Below, piece by piece: positions 48,240-56,588 of a stretch of DNA of 64,000 bases (its first letter is position 1; every line of letters begins with the position of its first letter). Origin of the DNA: Pelomonas candidula (lineage in GTDB: Bacteria > Pseudomonadota > Gammaproteobacteria > Burkholderiales > Burkholderiaceae_C). The notes below the pieces were generated by a model. It saw only the letters and a list, made by a program, of their open reading frames with translations. It was not told the DNA's origin and ran no database searches. The stretch is from the NCBI RefSeq assembly GCF_043555985.1, contig NZ_JBIGIC010000013.1, forward strand, positions 1 to 64,000. Direction: 5' to 3'. A program made the position numbers and the translations under genes.

Positions 48240-49034
48240 ATGCCCAAGCCCTTCTTCTCCATCGTGATGGCCACCCACCTGCGCGCCGCGCCGCTGGCGC
48301 GCGCCATCGCCTCGCTGCGCGCGCAGACCTGCGCCGATTTCGAGATCCTGCTGGTGGCCGACGCGCTGGATGCCGACAGCGCCGCCGTCGTCGCCCACGA
48401 CCTCGGCGCCGAGGACAGCTTTCTGCGCCGCAACGGCTGCCCCGGCCCGGCGGAGAGCCGCAATCGCGGCCTGGCCATGGCACGGGGCGAATGGGTCGTC
48501 TTCCTGGACGACGACGACACGCTGCAGCCCCATCACCTCTCGACGCTGCTACCGCACTGCCAGCGACCCGACGCCCAGGTGCTGTACACCGACGTGACCA
48601 TCGTCACCGAGGACCGCCAGCAGCCCGGCATGCCCGAACTCGGCCGACAGGCCATGGCCCTGGGAACCCAGGACCCGGCCACGCTGTGGGTCAAGAACTT
48701 CATCCCGCTGCACTGCCTGGCCTACCGCCGCAGCCTGCTGCAGGGCCTCGCCTTCGACGCCCACCTCGCCTCGCAGGAAGACTGGGACTTCCTGCTCGGC
48801 GTCTGCGCCCGCGAGACGCCCCGGTTCGTCGCCGGTGGCGGCGCCGTGATGCACAAGGACTACGTCAACCCTGGCCAGCGCCGCGGCCAGCAGGAGGCCT
48901 CCAACAACACGACGGTGGTGCTGGATTTCCTGCACGTATACCGACGCTGGCCCGCGCCTACACCCGAACTCAAGGCGGCACGCGCAGGGCTGCTCCGCGG
49001 TGTCGGCCTTGATCTTCCCGTCGACTGGTTTTGA
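48240..49034 (+). CDS. Family 2 glycosyltransferase
   Basis: 264 residues, GT-A fold. FFSIVMATHLRAAPLARAIASL, then ESRNRGLAMARGEWVVFLDDDD with the metal-binding Asp cluster, and SQEDWDFLLG as the catalytic-base region. Paralogue-level similarity to the gene before it in layout only. Ends VDWF. The next gene is convergent. Confidence 0.92.
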   Translation: MPKPFFSIVMATHLRAAPLARAIASLRAQTCADFEILLVADALDADSAAVVAHDLGAEDSFLRRNGCPGPAESRNRGLAMARGEWVVFLDDDDTLQPHHLSTLLPHCQRPDAQVLYTDVTIVTEDRQQPGMPELGRQAMALGTQDPATLWVKNFIPLHCLAYRRSLLQGLAFDAHLASQEDWDFLLGVCARETPRFVAGGGAVMHKDYVNPGQRRGQQEASNNTTVVLDFLHVYRRWPAPTPELKAARAGLLRGVGLDLPVDWF

Positions 49035-49043
49035 GCCTGACCT

Positions 49044-49074
49044 GCGCCGGTGCCACGCAGCTGCGGACCGGCGC
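49044..49074. terminator. Hairpin between convergent genes
   Basis: GCGCCGGT and ACCGGCGC, an 8 bp perfect stem with a 15 nt loop, in the 54 bp gap. No T-tract on either side, so termination is uncertain. Confidence 0.35.
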
Positions 49075-49088
49075 CTATCGTCTCGGCA

Positions 49089-49853
49089 TCATTCGTAGCG
49101 CTTGTGAAAGCCGACAAGCAGCGCGTCGAACTGGAAATCCAGGCGGCGATAGAGGTTCAGGATCGGGATATTGGCGGCTGAGATGAGCGTGTGGGCCTCG
49201 CGCACCCCGCGCAGCCGATTCAGGCGCAGCACCTCGGCCCACAACGAAGCCCCCAGCAGGGCATGGCTGCGTTTGACGCCGGTCAGCACCAGGTCCACGC
49301 GCCCCTCATCGGCACGCTGAACATGCAGGCCGATGACTTCGCCCTTCAAACGGTAGCAGAGCAGCTCGTGGCCCTGTTCGATCAGGTCGTGCAGCCAGTT
49401 GCGGTAGCGCAGCGCGGCTTGCTCGCGCGTGACCCATGGGTCCTCATGGATGCGGCCATGCTCGAAGTCATCCGCCAGGATCTGCTGCAAGGCGGCGTGG
49501 TCGGCAACGACGGCTGGCTCCAGCACCGGGCCGCGCCGGATCAGTCGGTCGAAGACTGCGCTGCCTTGAATGTGGCGATGCCCGACCCGGTAGCTGGCTT
49601 CGGCGAAATAGAAACCGGCGCGGTGGAAGGCCCGCTTGGCAGCGGCCTCGGGCGCCACCCGGGCATAGGCAAAACGCACGCCGTTCTCGCGGGCCCAGGT
49701 GTCGAACTGCTGCAGCAGGGCGAGGATCTGCGTCTCGTCATCATGTCCATCCAGGCCCGTGATCTCAGCGCAGGGCACGCCGAATACACGCTCGTCCCAG
49801 GGTGTCAGACGGCAGTCCAGCGAGGCATTGGAAGCGGCATGGAGACGGGGCAT
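49089..49853 (-). CDS. GNAT acetyltransferase, WecD-like
   Basis: 254 residues. The layout resembles dTDP-fucosamine acetyltransferase: an N-terminal TPWDERVFGVPCAEI strand, FAYARV, a central FEHGRIHEDPW, then the acetyl-CoA part with GVKRSHALLGASLWAEVL and AANIPILNLYRRLDFQF. WecD acetylates the 4-amino group of dTDP-4-amino-4,6-dideoxygalactose, the product of a WecE-type transaminase, and such a transaminase is encoded 1.7 kb away. So N-acylation of the aminosugar is the natural guess. The start is not certain, as the frame is open for another 77 codons upstream. I picked the ATG at 49853, where conserved-looking sequence begins. Confidence 0.65.
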   Translation of the reverse strand: MPRLHAASNASLDCRLTPWDERVFGVPCAEITGLDGHDDETQILALLQQFDTWARENGVRFAYARVAPEAAAKRAFHRAGFYFAEASYRVGHRHIQGSAVFDRLIRRGPVLEPAVVADHAALQQILADDFEHGRIHEDPWVTREQAALRYRNWLHDLIEQGHELLCYRLKGEVIGLHVQRADEGRVDLVLTGVKRSHALLGASLWAEVLRLNRLRGVREAHTLISAANIPILNLYRRLDFQFDALLVGFHKRYE

Positions 49854-50200
49854 GGCGGCGCAAGGCTGGTTGCAGTGAAGCCGGCCACGGGCCGGCGGGA
49901 AGAGCAACTCGCGGTCGAGGTTCGCGACGAGGCCCGGCGGATCGGCCGGCCGCGCGAGCCGCGTCGCGAGAAGCGGATCATCGCCGCAGCGCCCGGCCAT
50001 GGCGGCCTCGTCGTGCAGGTGCAAAACCCGCGGTGCGCACCGGGCCTGGCTGCGCCCCGTGTCCGCCCGGTTGGTGGACGACATAAGGCACGCGCCGCCC
50101 GTTCATTTCCATCCTTCCCGATTTCTCGGGCATGTTCAAGTACAACTCGGGTCTGCATCAAGCCAGCACGACACCGCGAACCCGCAAGACAAGAGTCGAA

Positions 50201-51517
50201 ATGAACGAGGTCATAGCCCCTCTGCAGCACGTCCTTGCCCAAAGGCAGTTCGAGAACTTCCTGAACGCGATGGCGGTCTATGCGATCCAGCGCGCCTACG
50301 ACAAGGAGGCGCAAGGCCTGCTCACGGGCTCGTCGACTCTTGACGCGCTGTGCTGCCAAGCCGCGGAAGCGATCGAGCGCGACGATCCCATGCCTGCCGC
50401 GACGGCCGGCACCGATGACTTCACGCTGTATATCGCCACCGAGCTCTACTGGGGCAAGGGTGGGCACACGCCGCTGTTGATGGACCTGATCAAGGTGGAC
50501 CGCTCAGCGCGCCGGGAACTTGTTCTGACCAACATCAACGGGGGCCCGAAGACCTCTGAATTCAAGCAGCAACTCAGCCAGGCCCTGGGACCGTCCGTCA
50601 AGGCCCACTACCTGGAAGCCGAGTCGCTGCTCGAAAAGATCCTGATCTTGCGGGCCTACATCAGGGCCCAGCGGCCACGCCGCATCATCCTGATGACGCA
50701 CCAGCACGACGTGGTGAGCTACTGCGGCCTTACCGGCGGTTCCGCCCGGCAAATCATCAAGGTCCTGCATGCCGACACCTTCTCGCTGGGCCTCAACATC
50801 CCCTGGTACATGCTGGTAACGCTGAACGCGATCAGCGCCCAGGACATTGCCAACGACACCGGGCGCGGCGTCCACCTGTGGCCGATCGCAGCCGAAGATC
50901 AAGGCATGCGGCCCTGGCGGGAATGGGAGGCCGGCGGCCCGCTCAAGACCTGCAGCCACGGCACCCAGCGCAAGTTCGACGGGCAAGCGGGCTTGACCTA
51001 TGCCGACGTCGTCGCCCAGCGTCTGCAATTGCTGCCCGGCGAGCACGTCCACATCGGCGATCTGAACGAGGAGATGCTGCATCAGATCCGGGCAACCATC
51101 GCTCGTGCTGGGCTGGCCGCTGAACGATTCAGCCACGTCGGCAGCGTGCCCAGTCTTTGGCGCTACCTCAAGGCGAGCGACATCCAGCTCTGCATCTCGT
51201 CGTTCCCGGTCTGCGGCCCCCGTGGCCTGGTGGAGACCAAGGGCTGCGGGCTGCCGGTGCTGATGTACGAGAACCGGGAGCATCCGGTGCGCAGCTCGCT
51301 GATCCACGCGTATCCCGGCTGCCTGCATTGGAGCACCGAGCAGGAGCTGGTCGCAGCCTACCGGGCCCTGACGCCGGCCGTGCTGCGCGAGCAGGCGTTG
51401 CTGGCCCGGGCCGACTACGAGCGCAACCATTCGATGGAAGCGCTCGGCACAAAGGCCCGGATTCCCGACAACTACGTCGCGCCCAAGGTCTGCCGCCCCG
51501 CCGGCACGCTCACATGA
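50201..51517 (+). CDS. Glycosyltransferase (GT-B-like)
   Basis: 438 residues from the ATG at 50201 (an in-frame ATG at 50132 would give 461). No signal peptide or membrane helix. The C-terminal half looks like a GT-B donor domain: HVHIGDLNEEML, then HVGSVPSLWRYLKASDIQL, then GPRGLVETKGCGLPVLMYE, the place of the E-x7-E nucleotide-sugar motif. The N-terminal half is less familiar and contains MTHQHDVVSYCGLTGGS. Likely adds a sugar to the glycan of this locus. Its stop overlaps the start of the transaminase gene (ATGA). Confidence 0.65.
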   Translation: MNEVIAPLQHVLAQRQFENFLNAMAVYAIQRAYDKEAQGLLTGSSTLDALCCQAAEAIERDDPMPAATAGTDDFTLYIATELYWGKGGHTPLLMDLIKVDRSARRELVLTNINGGPKTSEFKQQLSQALGPSVKAHYLEAESLLEKILILRAYIRAQRPRRIILMTHQHDVVSYCGLTGGSARQIIKVLHADTFSLGLNIPWYMLVTLNAISAQDIANDTGRGVHLWPIAAEDQGMRPWREWEAGGPLKTCSHGTQRKFDGQAGLTYADVVAQRLQLLPGEHVHIGDLNEEMLHQIRATIARAGLAAERFSHVGSVPSLWRYLKASDIQLCISSFPVCGPRGLVETKGCGLPVLMYENREHPVRSSLIHAYPGCLHWSTEQELVAAYRALTPAVLREQALLARADYERNHSMEALGTKARIPDNYVAPKVCRPAGTLT

Positions 51518-52719
51518 CCCTCGCTCCAACGCCCATGTCAAAGCCAGCACTCGGCGCACAAGCTCCCATGCCGGCGGTCGATGCACCCATCCCTTTCAAT
51601 CGCCCCTACATGACGGGCAAGGAGCTGTACTACATCGCCCAGGCCCACTTCAATGGCAGCCTGGCCGGCGACGGCGCCTTCACCAAGCGATGCCACGAGT
51701 GGCTGCAGGAGCAGGCGGGCTGCGCGCGCGCCCTGCTGACGCATTCCTGCACCGCCGCACTGGAAATGACCGCCCTGCTGCTGGACATCCAGCCCGGCGA
51801 CGAGGTCATCATGCCCTCGTTCACCTTCGTTTCCACGGCCAATGCCTTCGTGCTGCGCGGCGCAGTCCCGGTCTTCGTGGACATCCGGGCCGACACGCTC
51901 AATCTCGACGAAACCCTGATCGAGGCGGCCATCACCCCGCGTACCAAGGCAATCGTGGTCGTGCACTATGCGGGCGTGGCCTGCGAGATGGACGCCATCC
52001 TGCGCATCGCCCGCAAGCACGGCCTCCATGTGATCGAGGACGCGGCCCAGGGCGTCATGTCCCGCTACAAGGGGCGTTCGCTGGGCACCATCGGCGATCT
52101 CGGCGCCTACAGCTTCCACGAGACCAAGAACGTCATCTCCGGCGAGGGCGGCGCCCTGCTCGTCAACAACCCGCAGATGACGCAGCAGGCCGAGATCATC
52201 CGCGAGAAGGGCACCGATCGCAGCCGCTTCTTTCGCAACGAGGTTGACAAGTACACCTGGCAGACAGTTGGCTCCTCCTTCCTGCCGGGCGAGCTGATCG
52301 CGGCCTTCCTGTGGGCGCAGCTGGAAGAGGCCGAGCGCATCACTCAGGTCAGGCTGACGAACTGGCAGCGCTATCACGAGTTGCTGCAGCCGCTAGAGGC
52401 GCAAGGCCTGCTGCGGCGCCCCGTCATCCCCGCCGACTGCCAGCACAACGCCCACATGTACTACGTGCTGCTGGCACCCGGAATCGACCGCCAGAGGGTA
52501 CTGGACGAGCTCAAGCGCCAAAATATCTTCAGCGTCTTCCACTACGTGCCCTTGCACTCTTCGCCGGCGGGTGAGCACTACGGCCGCGCGCACGGTGAAC
52601 TGGCCATCACGGACCAGCAATCGGCACGGCTGATCCGGCTGCCCCTGTGGGTCGGGCTGAGCGAATCGCAGCAGGGCCGCGTCGTGGACGAGCTCGCGCG
52701 CCTCTGCACGGAGAAATGA
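51514..52719 (+). CDS. dTDP-4-amino-4,6-dideoxy-sugar transaminase (WecE/RffA-like)
   Basis: 401 residues, PLP-dependent DegT/DnrJ/EryC1 family. PFNRPYMTGKELYYI and the catalytic Lys205 in SFHETKN are characteristic of the WecE subgroup, which converts dTDP-4-keto-6-deoxyglucose with glutamate to dTDP-4-amino-4,6-dideoxygalactose. EDAAQG and VHYAGVACEM are further family motifs. Overlaps the preceding glycosyltransferase. Genes for dTDP-glucose synthesis (rmlA, rmlB) are not in the window. Confidence 0.88.
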   Translation: MTLAPTPMSKPALGAQAPMPAVDAPIPFNRPYMTGKELYYIAQAHFNGSLAGDGAFTKRCHEWLQEQAGCARALLTHSCTAALEMTALLLDIQPGDEVIMPSFTFVSTANAFVLRGAVPVFVDIRADTLNLDETLIEAAITPRTKAIVVVHYAGVACEMDAILRIARKHGLHVIEDAAQGVMSRYKGRSLGTIGDLGAYSFHETKNVISGEGGALLVNNPQMTQQAEIIREKGTDRSRFFRNEVDKYTWQTVGSSFLPGELIAAFLWAQLEEAERITQVRLTNWQRYHELLQPLEAQGLLRRPVIPADCQHNAHMYYVLLAPGIDRQRVLDELKRQNIFSVFHYVPLHSSPAGEHYGRAHGELAITDQQSARLIRLPLWVGLSESQQGRVVDELARLCTEK

Positions 52720-52809
52720 AGGCGTCGGACCGCTGAAACGGCGACTGCAGCGATCAGTGCTGCCCGCAGCCGGGTGTCCGGCGCGTGAACGACAGACAGG
52801 GGCTGGCGC

Positions 52810-53484
52810 TCAGTCGCCCCACTTGTCGATGTACTGCCTGTAGCTTTGCAGCCAGCCGTTCGAGCCGAAGCCGCCCTCGCTCTGGTGCGTGATCGCGATC
52901 GGCCAGGTGGCCAGGCGCAGACCGGCGGCGCGCGCGCTGCGGCAGAAATCCATGTCGTAGAAGTGGAAGTCAAAGCGCTCGTCGAAGCCGACCTGGCGCT
53001 CGCGCAGCAGGTCGCGCCGGGCCGCGAGCAGCACGCCGTCGAGCAGCTCGCAGGCCGCGGGCACCGGCCCGAAGGCGCTGATCTGGCCGAAAGGCGAGGG
53101 CCCGTGCGAGACCACGCCCGACAGATGGACGCGCTCGTCCCACTCGAACTTCGTGCTCGGGAAAGCCCAGGAGGGCTGGCCCGGCACACGCCGCCGATTG
53201 CCGGCAACGCCGATCACGTCGAAGGCATGCACGCCCGCCATCACATGCTCGAAGAAGAAGAAGTCATCGAGCCAGACATCGTCGTGGATGAAGGCCAGCA
53301 CCGGCGAGGCGTCGGCCGCGGCGATGCGCTCGTTGTAGAGCGCCGGCAGGCCGCGTCGGTTCTCGAAGTAGACCCGCGCCTTCAGGCGGTCGTCGTGGGC
53401 CATGCGGCGCAACGACAGGCCAAGGGCCGAGCGCCCCCAGAACTCGTCCGAGGACAGGCGGGTGGCGCAGACCAGGTCAATCAC
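52810..53484 (-). CDS. Glycosyltransferase (StrF / GT2-like)
   Basis: 224 residues. Begins with GTG at 53484. IDLVCATRLSSDEFWG, then GLPALYNERI, then LAFIHDDVWLDDFFFFEHV with the metal-binding DD, and FYDMDFCRSARAAGL near the C-terminus. This is the layout of the small GT2-type family that includes StrF. It is translationally coupled (GTGA) to a 49-codon fragment of another glycosyltransferase just upstream. Confidence 0.82.
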   Translation of the reverse strand: MIDLVCATRLSSDEFWGRSALGLSLRRMAHDDRLKARVYFENRRGLPALYNERIAAADASPVLAFIHDDVWLDDFFFFEHVMAGVHAFDVIGVAGNRRRVPGQPSWAFPSTKFEWDERVHLSGVVSHGPSPFGQISAFGPVPAACELLDGVLLAARRDLLRERQVGFDERFDFHFYDMDFCRSARAAGLRLATWPIAITHQSEGGFGSNGWLQSYRQYIDKWGD

Positions 53485-53630
53485 GGGTGCCGCCCTTTCG
53501 ACGGCTCGACGAAGGCCCCCTCCAGGCTGTCGTCCGAGGCGATCACGCGAGCCGGCTTCAACGCCTGCAGGGCTGCGAGCAGGTCGGGCAGGTCAGGTGG
53601 CTCGAAGGCCGGTATCAGCATCGTGGACAT
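53481..53630 (-). pseudogene. N-terminal fragment of a GT2 glycosyltransferase (49 codons)
   Basis: Reads MSTMLIPAFEPPDLPDLLAA, continues to ARVIASDDSLEGAF, then stops. This is the first strand-helix-strand of a GT2 domain and aligns with the start of the intact glycosyltransferase at 58725-59672 (LIPAYKP, ALQ, ARVIVSDDSPDGAF). The nucleotide-binding and metal sites are absent, so it cannot be an enzyme. Its TGA overlaps the GTG of the next gene, so if translated it would act as a coupling leader. Both this fragment and the intact gene have CCTAGACT 10-13 bp before the ATG. Confidence 0.7.
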
Positions 53631-53817
53631 GCGGCGAGTCTAGGGGCGGCGGGCCGGCGCACAAGCCGCGAGCAGGCAGTCAAACACGGGCCAGACGCGG
53701 AAGCCATCGACGGCCCAAGGCACGAAAACAGGGGCGGCGCACACCGTCCACAAGGGATGCCCCGCAGGCGGTTCGGATAATCTCCCTGCACATTGCCTGC
53801 CCACGCCATCGACAGCC

Positions 53818-54051
53818 ATGGATAACCTTGACGACAAGCTCCGCCTCACCTTCGCCGATGCCCTGGGCTTGAGCCCTGACCAGGTGGTCGATTCGCTCGC
53901 CTACGCGGACTCCCCGGCTTGGGACTCGGTGGCGCACATGGCCCTGGTGGCGGCCATCGAGGAGGCCTTCGACATCATGATCGACGCCGAGGACGTGATC
54001 GACCTGAGCAGCTTCGCCAAGGCCAAGCAGATCGTTCGTAAATACCTCTGA
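53818..54051 (+). CDS. Acyl carrier protein
   Basis: 77 residues, acidic four-helix ACP. Ser37 in AWDSVAHMALV is the phosphopantetheine attachment site (DSV rather than the DSL of fatty-acid AcpP), followed by the acidic helix II EEAFDI. A dedicated carrier for the acyl cassette that follows, 13 bp downstream. A GATAAT hexamer at 53776-53781 could be a -10 element for the five-gene unit, but I see no matching -35. Confidence 0.92.
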   Translation: MDNLDDKLRLTFADALGLSPDQVVDSLAYADSPAWDSVAHMALVAAIEEAFDIMIDAEDVIDLSSFAKAKQIVRKYL

Positions 54052-54064
54052 CCCTTGGCCCGCC

Positions 54065-55420
54065 ATGGCGACGCCTCAGCCACTCTGGGCGGCACAGCCC
54101 CAGCTCAGCGAATCGCTGGCCCTGATCGACGAGCAGGGCCGCAGCATCAGCCGCGGCGAGCTCGACGCCCTGGTCGACGCGCGCGCTGCGACGCTGCGGG
54201 ACCGAGGCGAACGCCTGCTGGGTCTGCTGTTCTTCCGCAACCGGCTGGACGACCTCGTCCAGCACCTGGCCTGCCTGAGCTGTGGCCACGTCGCGCTGCT
54301 GCTGCCGGCCGACATGCCGGCCCCGGCGGCGCAGGCCCTGGTCGACCTCTACCGCCCAGCCTGGCTGCACGGTGCGCCGGCCGACGTCCGGCCCGCCACC
54401 GGGATGCCGCCTGCACTGCACCCCGACCTCGGTCTGCTGCTGAGCACGTCAGGCTCCACCGGCAGCCCCAAGCTCGTCCGCCTGTCACGCACCGCCGTGC
54501 AGGCCAATGCCGCGTCCATCGCGGCCTATCTGCAGATCGCACCGACCGACCGCGCGCTGACGACGCTGCCGCCGTCCTACTCCTACGGGATCTCCGTCAT
54601 CCACAGCCACCTGCTGGCGGGTGCCTGCGTCGCGCTGTCGGACGCCAGCGTGCTCAGCCCCGAGTTCCTGCCGCGGCTTCGCGAGCTGGCCGTCACCAGC
54701 ATCGCCGGCGTGCCGTCGAGCTGGCAGATGCTGCTGCGCACCGGCTTCGACAAGGCCGGGCTGCCGGCACTGAAGACCATCACCCAGGCGGGCGGCCGGC
54801 TGGACGAACCCTTCGTCCGCCGCCTGCATGCCTGGGCGCAGCAGCAGGGTGCGCGCTTCTTCGTCATGTACGGGCAGACGGAGGCGACCGCCCGCATCAG
54901 CTACGTGCCGCCCGAGCGGCTGGCCGACAAGTTCGGCGCCATCGGCATTGCCATTCCGGGCGGCCAGCTCAGCGTGGACGACACCAGCAGCGAGCTGCTC
55001 TACCGCGGCTCCAACGTCATGATGGGCTATGCCACAGCGGCCGACGATCTGACGCGCGGCGACGAGCTGGGCGGAGTGCTGCGCACGGGCGACCTGGGAC
55101 ACATGGACGAAGACGGCTTCTTCTACGTGACCGGCCGGCTCAAGCGCTTCGTCAAGCTCAGCGGCAGCCGCATCGGGTTGGACGAGGTCGAGTCGCTGCT
55201 GTCCACCGTCCTCAAACTGCCCGTGGCGGCCGGCGGGCGCGACGAGCGCCTCGTCGTCGCCGTCGAGAGCGCCGACGAAGCCGTCGCGGCCCAGGCCCGC
55301 GAGCTGCTGGTACAGCGACTCCAGTTGCCCTTGAGCCTGCTCCGCATCCGGCTGCTGCCGGCGCTGCCGCTGCTGCCCACCGGCAAGCGCGACTATGCGG
55401 CTCTGAACGAACTGGCCTGA
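54065..55420 (+). CDS. AMP-dependent acyl ligase (acyl-ACP/CoA synthetase-like)
   Basis: 451 residues, ANL superfamily. The adenylate P-loop STSGSTGSPK spans 127-136, then YGQTEA (motif A5), RTGDLGHMDEDGFFYVTGR (hinge) and the C-terminal catalytic Lys441 in PTGKRDY. Activates an acid as acyl-AMP, probably to load the ACP encoded just upstream. Shorter than fatty acyl-CoA ligases, closer in size to O-succinylbenzoate ligase or NRPS loading enzymes. The acid is unknown. Confidence 0.88.
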   Translation: MATPQPLWAAQPQLSESLALIDEQGRSISRGELDALVDARAATLRDRGERLLGLLFFRNRLDDLVQHLACLSCGHVALLLPADMPAPAAQALVDLYRPAWLHGAPADVRPATGMPPALHPDLGLLLSTSGSTGSPKLVRLSRTAVQANAASIAAYLQIAPTDRALTTLPPSYSYGISVIHSHLLAGACVALSDASVLSPEFLPRLRELAVTSIAGVPSSWQMLLRTGFDKAGLPALKTITQAGGRLDEPFVRRLHAWAQQQGARFFVMYGQTEATARISYVPPERLADKFGAIGIAIPGGQLSVDDTSSELLYRGSNVMMGYATAADDLTRGDELGGVLRTGDLGHMDEDGFFYVTGRLKRFVKLSGSRIGLDEVESLLSTVLKLPVAAGGRDERLVVAVESADEAVAAQARELLVQRLQLPLSLLRIRLLPALPLLPTGKRDYAALNELA

Positions 55421-55432
55421 CAGCCCCCAACG

Positions 55433-56518
55433 ATGCAGGCCCCCGACCTCCCCTTCGACCTCGCCCAGCCCTACGGCCTGACGGCCGGGCGCAAGCGCCC
55501 TCTGCTGCTGGCCACGCTGAACGCGCTCAGCGACTGGCATGCCCAGGGCTGCGCCGCCTACGCCGGCATGCGCGAGCGCCTGTTCGGCACGACCCCGGCT
55601 GCCACGCTCGACGCCCTGCCCTGGCTGCCCGTGCGCCTGTTCAAGACGCTGGACCTGGCCAGCGTGCCGCCCGAGCAGATCATCAAGACGCTGACCTCCA
55701 GCGGCACCAGCGGCCAGGCCGTCTCGCGCATCCGGCTGGACCGCGAGACCTCGGTGCGCCAGACACGCGTGCTCGCGGCCATCATGGCCGCCTTCCTCGG
55801 CAAGCAGCGCCTGCCCATGATCGTCGTCGACAGCGCCGACCTGCTGAAGGACCGCACCCAGTTCAACGCCCGCGCCGCCGGCATCCTCGGCTTCTCGGTC
55901 TTCGGCCGCGACCACCACTACGCGCTGGACGCCGACCTCCGACTGAAGGCAGACGAGCTGCAGGCCTGGCTGCAGGCCCACCAGGGCCAGCCGGTGCTGC
56001 TGTTCGGCTTCACCTACGTCGTCTGGCTGGGCCTGTGCCAGGAGGCCGAGAGACTGGGCGTCAGGCTGGACTTCGGCCCCGGGAGCACGTTGATCCACGG
56101 CGGCGGATGGAAGCGGCTGGCCGACCAGCAGATCGGCAACGACGACTTCAAGGCCCGGCTGCGCGAGCAGCTCGGCATCCGCCGCGTCTTCAACTATTAC
56201 GGCATGGTGGAGCAGGTCGGCTCCATCTTCATGGAATGCGAGCACGGCCACCTGCATGCGCCGGTGTTCGCCGACATCATCGTGCGCCATCCGCAGACGC
56301 TGCAGCCCCAGCCCGTGGGCGAACCCGGCGTCGTCCAGGTGCTGAGCGCCCTGCCCCTGAGCTACCCGGGCCACTCGCTGCTGACCGAGGACGTCGGCAC
56401 GCTGCATGGCGAGGACGACTGCCCGTGCGGCCGGCCGGGACGCCACTTCACGATCAGCGGGCGCCTGCCCCAGGTCGAGATGCGCGGCTGCAGCGATACG
56501 CGGGCGGTGCCGGCATGA
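55433..56518 (+). CDS. LuxE-like acyl-protein synthetase
   Basis: 361 residues. Family features: TSSGTSGQ (ATP motif, about 89-96), an HGGGWKRL stretch, YYGMVEQVGSIFMECE, and a C-terminal MRGCSD with Cys353 at the place of the LuxE cysteine that holds the acyl group before passing it to LuxC. In luminous bacteria LuxE activates fatty acid for the LuxC reductase. Here both are present without luciferase genes, so the aldehyde serves something else. It lies 12 bp after the ligase gene. Confidence 0.88.
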   Translation: MQAPDLPFDLAQPYGLTAGRKRPLLLATLNALSDWHAQGCAAYAGMRERLFGTTPAATLDALPWLPVRLFKTLDLASVPPEQIIKTLTSSGTSGQAVSRIRLDRETSVRQTRVLAAIMAAFLGKQRLPMIVVDSADLLKDRTQFNARAAGILGFSVFGRDHHYALDADLRLKADELQAWLQAHQGQPVLLFGFTYVVWLGLCQEAERLGVRLDFGPGSTLIHGGGWKRLADQQIGNDDFKARLREQLGIRRVFNYYGMVEQVGSIFMECEHGHLHAPVFADIIVRHPQTLQPQPVGEPGVVQVLSALPLSYPGHSLLTEDVGTLHGEDDCPCGRPGRHFTISGRLPQVEMRGCSDTRAVPA

Positions 56519-56588
56519 GCCCCGCACGGCCGCCCGAAGGGGCTCATTCCCGCCCGGCGGGCCAGCGCACAGCGCGAAGGGTGCGCCC

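Noticed and set aside
52810..53630. A single frameshifted glycosyltransferase made of the 49-codon fragment plus the StrF-like gene
   Set aside because: The StrF-like protein is complete from its own GTG with its own first strand (IDLVCATR). The two N-termini are different glycosyltransferase starts, so it is not one split gene.
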